Below are positions 6,904 through 16,900 of a DNA stretch of 32,238 bases, piece after piece. Both the position numbers and the translations under genes were made by a program. The first letter of the stretch is position 1; every line of letters begins with the position of its first letter. The stretch comes from Faecalicatena fissicatena (GTDB taxonomy: Bacteria > Bacillota > Clostridia > Lachnospirales > Lachnospiraceae), in the NCBI GenBank assembly GCA_001028025.1, contig LDAQ01000067.1, positions 1 through 32,238 on the forward strand. The letters are read 5' to 3'. The notes beneath the pieces were generated by a model. The model saw nothing but the letters and a program-made list of their open reading frames with translations. It was not told the DNA's origin and searched no databases.

Positions 6904-8662
6904 TACTGGAACTATATACGGAATCAACGGTCCCGTCATTTATCTGAAGGGCAATACGGGTTTCCGCATGTCGGAAATGGTATACGTAGGTAAGGAAAAG
7001 CTGGTCGGTGAGGTAATCGCCCTGGATAAGGACCTGACGACAGTACAGGTTTACGAGGAGACAACCGGGCTTTGTCCCGGAGAAGAGGTTGTCGCAAGCG
7101 GCAGCGCCGTTTCCGTCACGCTGGCTCCCGGCATCCTGAATAATATCTTTGACGGCATTGAACGTCCCCTCGAGAAGATCGCCGAGAACGGCGGCGCATT
7201 TATTACCCGTGGTGTCAGCGTAGATTCGCTGGACCGCACAAGAAAATGGCCCGCACATATTGTTGTCTCAAAAGGTGATTATCTCCATGCCGGGGACATT
7301 ATAGCGGAAGTACCTGAAACCCATGCTATTACACATAAGTGCATGGTTCCTCCCAATATGGAGGGTACCGTAACGGACACCGCAGAAGACGGGGAATATA
7401 CAATCGACGAAACGCTGATTACTCTGGAACTTGCTGACGGAACGCGCAAAAAACTGACCATGACGCAGCACTGGCCGATCCGCGTGGCCCGCCCTACTCA
7501 TCACCGTTTTCCCGCATCCACACCGCTGATTACAGGCCAGCGTATTATCGATACCATGTTTCCTATCGCAAAGGGCGGTACAGCTGCCGTTCCCGGCGGA
7601 TTCGGAACCGGTAAGACTATGACGCAGCATCAGATAGCAAAGTGGTCAGATGCCGATATTATCATCTACATCGGCTGCGGCGAGCGCGGCAATGAGATGA
7701 CCCAGGTTCTGGAAGAGTTCGGACAATTGACCGACCCCAGAACCGGCAATCCGCTGATGGACAGAACCACGCTGATCGCCAATACATCCAACATGCCTGT
7801 GGCTGCCCGTGAAGCCAGTATTTATACAGGCCTCACACTGGCCGAATATTACCGGGATATGGGATATGATGTGGCAATTATGGCAGACTCCACTTCCCGC
7901 TGGGCTGAAGCCCTCAGAGAGCTCTCAGGACGTCTGGAAGAGATGCCCGCAGAGGAAGGATTCCCCGCCTATCTTGCATCCAGGCTTTCCGCTTTCTATG
8001 AGCGTGCCGGCATGATGCACAATTTAAACGGAACCGATGGTTCTGTAACGATTATCGGTGCGGTTTCTCCCCAGGGCGGCGACTTTTCCGAACCGGTAAC
8101 ACAGAATACCAAGCGGTTTGTCCGCTGTTTCTGGGGATTGGATAAAAGTCTTGCCTACGCCAGACATTTCCCGGCCATCCACTGGCTGACCAGCTACAGC
8201 GAGTATCTCGGGGATCTTGCGCCCTGGTATCAGGATCATGTCTCCCCCAAGTTTGTAGATTACCGTAACCGCCTCATGGCACTCCTGAATCAGGAGAGCA
8301 GCCTGCTGGAAATCGTAAAGCTGATCGGAAGCGATGTGCTGCCCGATGATCAGAAGCTGGTTCTGGAGATCGCCCGTGTCATCCGCCTTGGGTTCCTGCA
8401 GCAGAATGCATTCCACAAGGATGATACCTGCGTATCTATGGAGAAGCAATTTTTGATGATGGACATTATTTTACATCTTTATAAACAATCCCGTGCACTC
8501 GTAACTATGGGGCACCCGATGTCCGTACTGAAATCAGAGAACATTTTCGATAAAATCATCTCGATCAAATATGATGTGCCTAACGACAGGCTGGAAATGT
8601 TTGCCCAATACAGACGTGACATCGATGCTTTCTATCAGCGTGTACTGGAAAAGAATGCTTAA
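6896..8662 (+). CDS. ntpA: V-type ATPase catalytic subunit A
   Basis: 588 residues from the TTG at 6896, chosen because AGGAGG ends 8 bp before it and it yields the family's normal N-terminus (NTGTIYGINGPVIYL); an in-frame GTG at 6887 lies inside the ribosome binding site. The Walker A loop is GGFGTGKT (residues 234-241), the catalytic glutamate is E263 in GERGNE, and DSTSRWAEALRE is also present. Residues 100-190 carry the non-homologous insertion that separates V-type A subunits from F-type beta subunits. ATP hydrolysis here drives rotation. B follows 17 bp downstream. Confidence 0.98.
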   Translation: MLNTGTIYGINGPVIYLKGNTGFRMSEMVYVGKEKLVGEVIALDKDLTTVQVYEETTGLCPGEEVVASGSAVSVTLAPGILNNIFDGIERPLEKIAENGGAFITRGVSVDSLDRTRKWPAHIVVSKGDYLHAGDIIAEVPETHAITHKCMVPPNMEGTVTDTAEDGEYTIDETLITLELADGTRKKLTMTQHWPIRVARPTHHRFPASTPLITGQRIIDTMFPIAKGGTAAVPGGFGTGKTMTQHQIAKWSDADIIIYIGCGERGNEMTQVLEEFGQLTDPRTGNPLMDRTTLIANTSNMPVAAREASIYTGLTLAEYYRDMGYDVAIMADSTSRWAEALRELSGRLEEMPAEEGFPAYLASRLSAFYERAGMMHNLNGTDGSVTIIGAVSPQGGDFSEPVTQNTKRFVRCFWGLDKSLAYARHFPAIHWLTSYSEYLGDLAPWYQDHVSPKFVDYRNRLMALLNQESSLLEIVKLIGSDVLPDDQKLVLEIARVIRLGFLQQNAFHKDDTCVSMEKQFLMMDIILHLYKQSRALVTMGHPMSVLKSENIFDKIISIKYDVPNDRLEMFAQYRRDIDAFYQRVLEKNA

Positions 8663-8679
8663 AGGGGGAAAACAATCTC

Positions 8680-10047
8680 ATGTCAATAGAATATTTGGGA
8701 CTCAGCAGTATTAACGGCCCTCTGATAGCACTGGAGGGCATCCAGGATGCCTTTTTCGATGAAATCGTAGAATTCGTCGTGGACGGCACAGAACGCAAAA
8801 TTGGACGTATCGTAGAGATTTATGAGGACAAAGCTGTCATACAGGTATTCGAAGGTTCCGAAAATATGTCCCTGAAGAATACCCATACCCGCCTTACCGG
8901 CCATCCGATGGAAATCGCTCTGTCCCCGGATATGCTGGGACGTACCTTCAACGGGATCGGGCAGCCTATCGATGATCTGGGTCCGATTACATCCACATTA
9001 AAGAGAGATGTAAACGGACTCCCGCTGAACCCTGTCATGCGGGAATATCCGCGAAACTACATCCACACAGGAATCTCCGCCATCGACGGGCTGACCACTC
9101 TGATCCGGGGACAGAAGCTTCCGATATTTTCAGGAAACGGACTTCCCCACGACCAGCTGGCGGCTCAGATTGTGAAGCAGGCTTCCCTGGGCGAGAATTC
9201 CGAGGAACAATTTGCCATTGTATTTGCCGCCATGGGCGTCAAGCATGACGTTGCCGACTTCTTCAGGCGTACCTTTGAAGAAAGCGGTGTTGCAGACCAC
9301 GTAGCCATGTTCCTGAACCTGGCAAACGACCCGGTCGTAGAACGTCTGATCACGCCAAAAGTAGCGCTCACCGTAGCAGAATACCTGGCCTTCGAGCAAA
9401 ACATGCATATCCTGGTTATCCTGACCGATATGACCTCTTTTGCCGAAGCCATGCGTGAAGTCTCCTCCTCCAAAGGAGAGATTCCCAGCCGTAAAGGCTT
9501 TCCCGGATACCTCTACAGCGAACTTGCCACCATCTATGAGCGGGCCGGCATCGTGCAGGGTGTGAACGGTTCTGTAACCCAGCTGCCGATCCTGACCATG
9601 CCCAACGATGACATCACCCATCCGATCCCCGACCTGACCGGATATATCACGGAGGGCCAGATCGTACTGGAGAGAGAGCTGCACGGACAGTCCATCTACC
9701 CGCCGATCAACATTCTGCCGTCCCTGTCCCGTCTGATGAAAGACGGCATCGGAGAGGGCTACACAAGAGAAGACCACCAGGACCTTGCAAACCAGCTCTT
9801 CTCCGCCTACGCCAAGGTAGGAGACGCCCGAAACCTGGCTTCCGTCATTGGTGAGGATGAACTTTCCCCCATTGATAAAAAATATCTGGAATTCGGAAAA
9901 GCATTTGAAGAAAGATACATCGGCCAGGGGCAGAACGAAAACCGCAGCATGGAAGAGACTCTCAACCTGGGCTGGGAACTGCTCGGGCTGCTACCGAGAG
10001 AAGAACTCGACCGCGTCGATACCAAGATACTCGACAAATATTATTAG
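8680..10047 (+). CDS. ntpB: V-type ATPase non-catalytic subunit B
   Basis: 455 residues, normal length. It has the A/B family N-terminal barrel (LSSINGPLIALEG), the nucleotide-binding-like region without a true P-loop (IFSGNGLPHDQLAAQI), and the TDMTSFAEAMREVSSSKGEIPSRKGFPGYLY signature. Three copies alternate with A in the catalytic head. The ATG at 8680 follows AAAGGGGG at slightly long spacing. The G of its TAG stop is the first base of a 35-bp palindrome, so a palindromic repeat abuts the gene exactly. Confidence 0.98.
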   Translation: MSIEYLGLSSINGPLIALEGIQDAFFDEIVEFVVDGTERKIGRIVEIYEDKAVIQVFEGSENMSLKNTHTRLTGHPMEIALSPDMLGRTFNGIGQPIDDLGPITSTLKRDVNGLPLNPVMREYPRNYIHTGISAIDGLTTLIRGQKLPIFSGNGLPHDQLAAQIVKQASLGENSEEQFAIVFAAMGVKHDVADFFRRTFEESGVADHVAMFLNLANDPVVERLITPKVALTVAEYLAFEQNMHILVILTDMTSFAEAMREVSSSKGEIPSRKGFPGYLYSELATIYERAGIVQGVNGSVTQLPILTMPNDDITHPIPDLTGYITEGQIVLERELHGQSIYPPINILPSLSRLMKDGIGEGYTREDHQDLANQLFSAYAKVGDARNLASVIGEDELSPIDKKYLEFGKAFEERYIGQGQNENRSMEETLNLGWELLGLLPREELDRVDTKILDKYY

Positions 10048-10081
10048 GGGTCAGACCCCTTTGCCAAAGGGGTCTGACCCC
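10047..10081. repeat. Palindrome GGGGTCAGACCCCTTT inside the V-ATPase operon
   Basis: GGGGTCAGACCCCTTT and its exact complement flank a three-base GCC centre, a perfect 16-bp hairpin. Each arm is itself nearly palindromic. The same GGGGTCAGACCCCTTTG core appears at 25637 and at 32222, so this is a REP-like family. There is no U-run after it, so read-through into subunit D is expected, perhaps with altered stability of the mRNA ends. Confidence 0.92.
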
Positions 10082-10137
10082 AATGAGCACCGTATTCAGA
10101 ATATTCTGACTAATCAAACGTAAAAAGGAGGAGTTTC

Positions 10138-10764
10138 ATGGATCCGCGTACCTTCCCAACAAAAGGAAACCTTATGCTGGCAAAGAATTCTCTTGCCCTG
10201 GCAAAGCAGGGTTATGACCTGATGGATAAAAAAAGGAATATCCTCATTCGGGAACTGATGGATTTGATCAATGAGGCCCGCGATATACAGGATGAGATCG
10301 ACACCACGTTTACCTACGCGTACCAGTGCCTGCAGCGAGCTAATATTGAGCACGGGATCAATATGGTCGCTCAGCTTGCTTACACCGTGCCCATTGAGAA
10401 CTCCATTACAATACAGACCCGCAGTATTATGGGCACTGAGATTCCCCATGTTAAGTATACCCCAGGAAATAGTGCCCCCACGTATTCCTTCAGCACAACC
10501 CGGGAATCCATCGACCTGGCAACGGAAGCATTCCGCAAGGTAAAAGACCTGACCGTAAAGCTTTCTATGGTTGAAAATGCAGCCTACCGCCTAGCCTCTA
10601 ATATAAAGAAGACTCAGAAGCGTGCAAATGCCCTGCAGAATATTACGATTCCGATGTATTCGCAACTTGTTTATAATATCACCAATGCACTGGAGGAGAA
10701 GGACCGCGAGGAATTCACGCGCCTGAAGGTTATAAAGCGAATGAAACAGAGAAAAGGAGCCTGA
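10138..10764 (+). CDS. ntpD: V-type ATPase subunit D (central rotor shaft)
   Basis: 208 residues, normal length. The start (FPTKGNLMLAKNSLALAKQGYDLMDKKRNIL) is the D-subunit signature, and the C-terminal helix carries ANALQNITIPMY, another conserved block. It forms the coiled-coil shaft turning inside the A3B3 head and binds F. It has its own strong AAGGAGGAG site, which fits its separation from B by the palindrome and 56 further bases. It is the last gene of the operon. Confidence 0.97.
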   Translation: MDPRTFPTKGNLMLAKNSLALAKQGYDLMDKKRNILIRELMDLINEARDIQDEIDTTFTYAYQCLQRANIEHGINMVAQLAYTVPIENSITIQTRSIMGTEIPHVKYTPGNSAPTYSFSTTRESIDLATEAFRKVKDLTVKLSMVENAAYRLASNIKKTQKRANALQNITIPMYSQLVYNITNALEEKDREEFTRLKVIKRMKQRKGA

Positions 10765-10787
10765 CGTCGGTCAGCGCTCCTTTTTTT
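10755..10787 (+). terminator. Terminator of the V-ATPase operon
   Basis: The stem AGGAGC-TGAC / GTCA-GCTCCT, with small bulges, is followed by seven T. It begins inside the last codons of subunit D. The convergent AraC-type gene ends at 10800. Confidence 0.85.
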
Positions 10788-10799
10788 GTCTTAATACTT

Positions 10800-11726
10800 T
10801 TAAAACTCCCATCCTCTCTTTGCACTTATTTGGTATTTTTCCACTCTTCCTAATGCTGTATTAATCTGTTTTTTCCATTGATAAGGACTTATCCCGACAA
10901 TCTTCTTAAAGTTCCGGTTAAAAGTAGAAATCGTTTGATAGCCTACCCGGGAAGCCACTGTCTCCATATGACAGTCATCTTTTTTCATGTAATCACATGC
11001 CGCCTGCACACGTATAAAATTAATATACTCTACAGGTGTCATATTCATATCCGCCTGAAAAAGCCTGCGAAAATGTGTTTCACTCAAATGACTACATTCT
11101 GCAAGACCACAAATCGAGATATCCTCCCGATAGTGATCATGAATGTATTCCAGTGCACACGCAATCCTGCTTATGTTCTCCAAATCCATTGGCGGTGCAT
11201 CCTCCCCCTTAATTCGTAATACCTGCAGCATAATATTAACGAGTGCACATCGTATAGAATCTTTCGCATAATCCCCTCCCTGACTGATCAACTCAAAAAT
11301 CATCAATACCAAATTTCCCACATGAGGCGTCTCTATCGCAGAAAAAATAAATGCACTCTTATTAATGCCTGTCCTTATTTTTTCCCCTTTATATATGTTT
11401 CCACTGAAAGCCTCCAGTATAAGTTCTTCTGCGTCAAAATACAGGAACTCCCAATGACTGCGTATATCACTGTTCGTAGTATGCGGAAAGTTCTGAGGAA
11501 TAAAAGTAAATGATCCGTCTTCGTAATCATAACAGTTTTTATTTAATACCACCTGTCCTTTTCCGTGGCGGCAGTACCCAATCTCAACCATATTATGAAA
11601 GTGAAGACCGCCGTTTCCTTTCCCGTAGTCACGGTTCCAGCCTTCCCCCATCAATGCAAAAACCGGCTCCTTCCCCGGCTTTTCATAAAATCGAAATTCA
11701 GCATATTCTTTTTTATTCTTCCCCAT
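10800..11726 (-). CDS. AraC-family transcriptional regulator
   Basis: 308 residues. An N-terminal cupin sensor domain (about 35-130) contains HFHNMVEIGYCRHGKGQ, where the histidines and glutamate face the sugar pocket in relatives. The C-terminal part (about 205-300) is the double helix-turn-helix, with ETHFRRLFQADMNMTPVEYI and STFNRNFKKIVGISPYQWK. Such proteins usually activate carbohydrate genes. The ligand is unknown. No transporter or glycoside hydrolase other than glgB lies nearby; glgB is the next gene upstream on the same strand. The ATG at 11726 has CGGAGGG at good spacing. Confidence 0.92.
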   Translation of the reverse strand: MGKNKKEYAEFRFYEKPGKEPVFALMGEGWNRDYGKGNGGLHFHNMVEIGYCRHGKGQVVLNKNCYDYEDGSFTFIPQNFPHTTNSDIRSHWEFLYFDAEELILEAFSGNIYKGEKIRTGINKSAFIFSAIETPHVGNLVLMIFELISQGGDYAKDSIRCALVNIMLQVLRIKGEDAPPMDLENISRIACALEYIHDHYREDISICGLAECSHLSETHFRRLFQADMNMTPVEYINFIRVQAACDYMKKDDCHMETVASRVGYQTISTFNRNFKKIVGISPYQWKKQINTALGRVEKYQISAKRGWEF

Positions 11727-11775
11727 AATAAAATCCCTCCGAACACCTTAAAACACCTGCCATTACATATAAAGA

Positions 11776-11815
11776 GGTACCGCACAATAACTGCAATCAG
11801 ATATTTTGCGGCACC
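11776..11815 (-). terminator. Possible weak terminator after glgB
   Basis: On the minus strand GGTGCCGCA and TGCGGTACC pair over 9 bp with one wobble across a 22-base loop, followed by TCTTTAT. It lies 38 bp beyond the glgB stop, between glgB and the AraC-type gene. The long loop and poor U-run make it a tentative call. Confidence 0.35.
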
Positions 11816-11853
11816 AAGATAAAACTTTATAAATTCAATTTTACTTAAATCCC

Positions 11854-13779
11854 TTAGAATTCAAATACAGCAACTCCATATCCCGGCAGAGAATATGCAA
11901 AAGAGTATTTTCTGCCATCACAGTCCTGCTTCTCAGCCTTATAAATCAGAGGTCTCTCCTCACCGCTTCCGCCGTACTGCTCATCATCACCGTTCAATAC
12001 AAGTTTATACTGCTTCCGCCTCGGCACTCCAACCCTGTAATCCGGCCTGTCAACCGGCGTAAAATTGCACACAAACAGCAGATTCTTCTTATTATCCTTT
12101 GAATGCCTTACAAAACTGAAAATACTGCGGAATGTATCATCCTTATTGATCCATTCGAACCCTTCCGGATCCGTATCCAGTTCATAAAGCGCTTTATTCT
12201 TTCTATACAAATGAAGCAGATCCCGGTAGAATCGCTGTATCTGCTGATGCGGTTCCTCCGCCAGCAAAAACCAGTCCAGTTCCCGTTCCTCGCTCCACTC
12301 TCTGAGCTGCGCGAAATCCTGCCCCATAAAGAGCAGCTTCTTCCCCGGATGACCGATCATAAAGGCATAGGCCGCCTTCAGGTTCGCAAACTTGTCAAAC
12401 CCTTCTCCCGGCATCTTATTGACCATGGAGCACTTCAGATGCACCACCTCATCATGGGAAAGTACAAGAATATAATTCTCACTGTAAGCATATTCCATAG
12501 AGAATGCCATCTGATAATGTGCGTTCTTTCTAAACAGCGGATCCAGCTTCATATACTCTGTAAAGTCATGCATCCATCCCATATTCCACTTCAGGCTGAA
12601 GCCCAGCCCGTCATCCTCGGGAGCACCTGTTACCTTCGGCCATGCAGTGGATTCCTCTGCGATCATCATTGCACCATGATTCCTGCCCAGCACGACGGAA
12701 TTCAAATGTCTGAAAAACGCAATCGCCTCCAGATTCTGATTGCCTCCAAACTTATTCGCAATCCACTGACCGTCCTGCTTGCCGTAATCCAGATACAGCA
12801 TGGATGCCACAGCGTCCACTCTCAATCCATCCACATGATAATGCTCAATCCAGAACAGTGCATTGGCAATCAGGAAATTCTGAACCTCCAGCTTCCCATA
12901 ATCGAAGATTTTCGTACCCCAGTCCGGATGCTCTCCCTTTTTTGGATCTGCGTATTCAAAAACCGGCGTGCCATCAAAATCAGCAAGCCCATGCGCATCT
13001 TTTGGAAAATGTGCGGGTACCCAGTCCAAGATAACACCGATCTTATTCCTGTGGAGATAGTTGATCATATATGCAAAATCTTCCGGTGTACCGTACCTGC
13101 AGGTAGGTGCATAGTATCCCGTTACCTGATATCCCCATGAACCGTCAAAAGGATGTTCTGCCATCCCCATCAGTTCCACATGAGTATATCCCATCTCTTT
13201 GACATACTTCACAATTGCCCTGGCAAAATCTCTGTAGGTATAAAACCCTTCATCTTCCCTGCCCGGGTGTCTCATCCAGGATCCCAGGTGCACCTCGTAT
13301 ATTGCCAGAGGATTCTCCTTACTGCTCCATTCCTTCCTGGCTTCCATCCATTCCCCGTCTGTCCATGACAAATGTGAAATATCGGTAATCCTGGAAGCTG
13401 TTCCGGGGCGCAGCTCTGCATAATTTGCAAATGGATCTGCCTTGAAAAGCCGTTTTCCCTGCATCGTTTCTATACAGAACTTATATAAATCCCCGTCCTG
13501 AACCCCTGGAATAAAACAGGTATATATACCCTCAGGATCCTGACGTTCCATATAATTCTCTTCGAAATCCCATTCGTTGAAGTCTCCCACAACAGACACG
13601 CGCCTTGCATTGGGAGCCCATACTGCAAAGTAAACTCCGTCTTTTCCCCTTACTGTCACCTTGTGGGCACCAAGCTTCTTATAGATCTCATAATGTGTCC
13701 CCTGGCCGAACAGATACTGGTCCAGTTCCCCAATTTCATAAGGCTTTACTTTCTTTTGTACGGTTTTTTTATTTCCCAT
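11854..13779 (-). CDS. glgB: 1,4-alpha-glucan branching enzyme GlgB
   Basis: 641 residues. It cuts alpha-1,4 glucan chains and rejoins them as alpha-1,6 branches in glycogen synthesis. A CBM48 domain (about 35-115, with VYFAVWAPNARRVSVVGDFNEW) precedes a GH13 barrel (about 160-500) and a C-terminal beta domain. Catalytic residues by family pattern are D322 (GLRVDAV), E375 (MMIAEES) and D443 (LSHDEV). The ATG at 13779 follows GAGGTGGG. No other glycogen genes are in the window, so it is unlinked from glgC, glgD and glgA here. It seems to have its own promoter upstream. Confidence 0.97.
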   Translation of the reverse strand: MGNKKTVQKKVKPYEIGELDQYLFGQGTHYEIYKKLGAHKVTVRGKDGVYFAVWAPNARRVSVVGDFNEWDFEENYMERQDPEGIYTCFIPGVQDGDLYKFCIETMQGKRLFKADPFANYAELRPGTASRITDISHLSWTDGEWMEARKEWSSKENPLAIYEVHLGSWMRHPGREDEGFYTYRDFARAIVKYVKEMGYTHVELMGMAEHPFDGSWGYQVTGYYAPTCRYGTPEDFAYMINYLHRNKIGVILDWVPAHFPKDAHGLADFDGTPVFEYADPKKGEHPDWGTKIFDYGKLEVQNFLIANALFWIEHYHVDGLRVDAVASMLYLDYGKQDGQWIANKFGGNQNLEAIAFFRHLNSVVLGRNHGAMMIAEESTAWPKVTGAPEDDGLGFSLKWNMGWMHDFTEYMKLDPLFRKNAHYQMAFSMEYAYSENYILVLSHDEVVHLKCSMVNKMPGEGFDKFANLKAAYAFMIGHPGKKLLFMGQDFAQLREWSEERELDWFLLAEEPHQQIQRFYRDLLHLYRKNKALYELDTDPEGFEWINKDDTFRSIFSFVRHSKDNKKNLLFVCNFTPVDRPDYRVGVPRRKQYKLVLNGDDEQYGGSGEERPLIYKAEKQDCDGRKYSFAYSLPGYGVAVFEF

Positions 13780-13813
13780 AAGCCCACCTCACTGCTCGTA
13801 TTTTATATGTACA

Positions 13814-13842
13814 ATTATACTTGATATGTCCTGAAAAAGAAA
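13814..13842 (-). promoter_or_regulatory. Possible promoter for glgB
   Basis: A consensus TATAAT (minus strand, 13819-13814) lies 35 bp before the glgB start. The -35 region 17 bp upstream (TTTCTT) is poor, so the promoter may need an activator. Confidence 0.4.
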
Positions 13843-13866
13843 GGGAAATCCGCCTCATGGCATAAA

Positions 13867-13894
13867 ATAGACAGACTCCGCAGAATCTGTCTAT
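13867..13894 (-). terminator. Hairpin after the TPR/AAA gene
   Basis: ATAGACAGA and TCTGTCTAT form a perfect 9-bp stem with a 10-base loop, followed on the minus strand by TTTATG. It lies 12 bp beyond the stop of the large TPR gene. Confidence 0.6.
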
Positions 13895-13905
13895 TACATC
13901 ACATT

Positions 13906-16900
13906 TTAAATATTAAAGTCCTTTTCCGAAAGGATAATTCTGTCCGCATCATCCGTATTTTTTCCAAATACACGTTTTACCAATTTCTTTGCTGATGCCT
14001 TCTGAGAATGCTCCATAGCCTCATCCATGACTTCCTTCACTTCCGCAACTGTCACGGCATGGTCCTCTCTCTGAAGCGCGTCAATCCTGCTGTAGAGTGC
14101 AAGAATTCCCATCTCATCGATGCGGTATCCATTTTCCTGAGCATATGTCTGGCCGAATGTTACAAGTTCATCATTAATGAAAATCGGTACTTCCAGACGG
14201 CTCGTAAACTTCCTGCGGAATTCCCTGTTGGAGGAAAGCAGTCTGTCCAGAGGCTTCCTCTGCTCTTCAAGAACAACCATCATCTCGCCTGTATCTCTTT
14301 CCATCGCCTTATTCAGCCTTGCCACGGTCTTTTCGTTCAGCTTTCCGGCCTTCTCGATAATCAGAGCGCCGCCGTATAATTTATCAAAAATATCGCTGAT
14401 CTTTTTCTTATTCAGAGAGTCGCCCGTTACAATTGCAACCTTTCCCTGCCTGATATTCCTCTGCTTCTGGATTGCTTTGACAACATCCACAGCCAGAACA
14501 GTCTTACCATTTCCTTTATTACCAATGATAAGGAGGTTGCCAGTTTTGGAAGTGCCGTTCCGGTTCGTGCAGTTATTGTCCTGCTCAAGTACATCCACAA
14601 GCTGCTCACTCATACCGCGTACCGGCACAAAGTATGAGAATAACTTTTTCTGCTCATCTGTAAGCCCGGCCCGTGTCCCGATACCGCTCTGTGTCTCCAG
14701 ATCGTATCTGCCATGGACAACAAATCCCGTGTCTGACATGGAAAGCGCATCTGAGATCTCGTTCAGCGGAAGAGGTGCTGTCTTACCTGTTGCAATCAGC
14801 TTTGCCGTTTCCTTACGGCTCAACGGAGTTGTAGCCGACATGATATCTATATCATCATCTTCATCCGGGATCTCTCTATCGTCAAATTCTTCCACTTGTT
14901 CCGGGTTCGGTCGGAACTCTTCCTCGAAACCAGCTGCTATATCTTCTATATCCTCGGCAGGCTCCTCGGTATCATATTCAGCAAGTTCCTCTTCCTCATA
15001 CTCATCGTAGTAATCCTGGTCATATTCCTCTTCATATGATTCTTCCTCGATCTCATCGTAGTCTTCCTCATATGCTTCGCCATCATCATACTCATCTTCC
15101 GGATATGTTTCTTCTTCGTATTCCTCTTCACCATATCCGTCATCATAGAATTCTTCTTCAGCTTCTTCATATTCTGCCGTAAATTCTTCCTCAGCTTCCA
15201 GTTGAGACTCTTTTATATCATCGTACTCTTCATCATAAGATTCTTCTGCATCGCCGTACTCCTCGTCATAAGAATCCTCATACTCGTCTGCATAATCATC
15301 TTCATATACTTCTTCGTCTGACGCTTGAGCATATTCGTCTACTTCCTCCGGAAGGTCATCAATGAAACCTTCCAAATCTTCTTCAATACCATCGTCTGAA
15401 GCATCAAGGAACTCCGCGATATCATCAATTCTGAGCTGCTGCGTTATTGCCCCCATATTTTCACGAGGTTCTTCATCCCTTCTGGCAGGTGTCCTCACAG
15501 TTTTGGGTTCCTCAGGCAGCACTCCTTCAATCTCGTCAATCAATCTCTGAATATCCGGCGGCAGTATCGGCTCCGCACTCTTTTTCTTTTCTTCCATCTT
15601 GTCCTCTTCTGCCGGTTCATCCTGCTCGTCATGCCCTAATCCCATTAAAATGTCTTCAATGCTGAGCTGACCTTGTATCTGGTCGTCATCCACCGGCTTT
15701 TTATTCTCCTGCTTTATATTATCTGCTGCGGCTGCATCTTCTATTCTCTCTGGTACCTCTTCGAAAGGTTCCTCCTGCAGCTCTTCTTTACTGTCTGCCA
15801 ACTCTTCTTCCTCTGGCAGTTCCTCTTCTGATTCTGCTAGAGGTTCTTCCACAAACGTCTCCTCTTCGGAATCCACTATCTGTTCTGCCCCGTTATCTTC
15901 CAGCAGTTCTTCCACGTACAATAACTCTTTTGAATCTTCTGTCACTTCTTCCTCGTACAGTTCTTCTGCGGAATCTTCTGCCGGTTCTTCCTCTGGCAGT
16001 TCTTCTTCGATATCTTCCAGGGATTCTTCCCCGTACAATTCCTCTTCAGTGTCTTCTGCCGGTTCTTCCTCTGACAGTTCTTCTTCGATATCTTCCAGGG
16101 ATTCTTCCTCGTACAGTTCCTCTTCAGTGTCTTCTGCTGTTTCTTCCTCCTCTTCTTCCAGCGGCTCCTCGTCCCACAATTCTTCCTCTGTTGCTTCAAG
16201 TACTTCATTGAGAAGTTCGCCGTCAATACCTTCTGCCTCTATTGCAGATTCTGAAAATTCCTCTTCCATATCTTCCGGGAGTTCCTCAGAAAATACCTCA
16301 CCGATAATTTCTTCCACTTCCTCCAGTGATTCACCTTCCAGAAGTTCTGTCTCTTCCACAGTCACCTCTTCTGCAGGTTCTTCCGCTGTTTCCGGGGACA
16401 GTTCTTCATCCGGGATCTCATCCTCAAGAGGTTCAGCTTTCAACTCTTCCAAATCTTTATCAAATTGAATTTCTCTTTTTTTCTTTCCTGCATATTCATT
16501 TACAAGTTCCAGATCTATCACGGATTCGATTTCTTCTATTGCTACTTCCAGCTCAGGGATCTCTTCTTCGTCAAGCTCTTCCTCTTCCGTTTCTATTTTT
16601 TCATCTTTATTTTTAGGCCGCAAAAGACTCTGCAGGGCATCCTCCAGCTTCATCCTGCTGCCGATTCCTTTTTGCTCCAGTTTTTGTACGGTCTCATCTA
16701 CTGGCAAGTCATCCGGCTCACTATCAGCCTCCGGAGTCTCCTTCGCTTCTTCTGCCAAAGGCTCCTCTTTCAATGGAGTCTCTTCATCTGAATCTTCTTT
16801 AGCAGCGGCTTCTGACTGATCCGTATCTGTTTCTTCCGGTGAATAATCATCCCCAGAATCATCACCGTCCAGCTCTTCTGCAGCAGCAGCTTTTCTAGCC

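Noticed and set aside
12103..13140. 345-codon plus-strand open frame opposite glgB
   Set aside because: The glgB frame has full family motifs on the other strand; this one has no recognisable domain or start signal.
15930..16140. Repeats at 78-bp period considered as a CRISPR array
   Set aside because: The whole unit is conserved, in frame and coding; there are no unique spacers and no cas genes.
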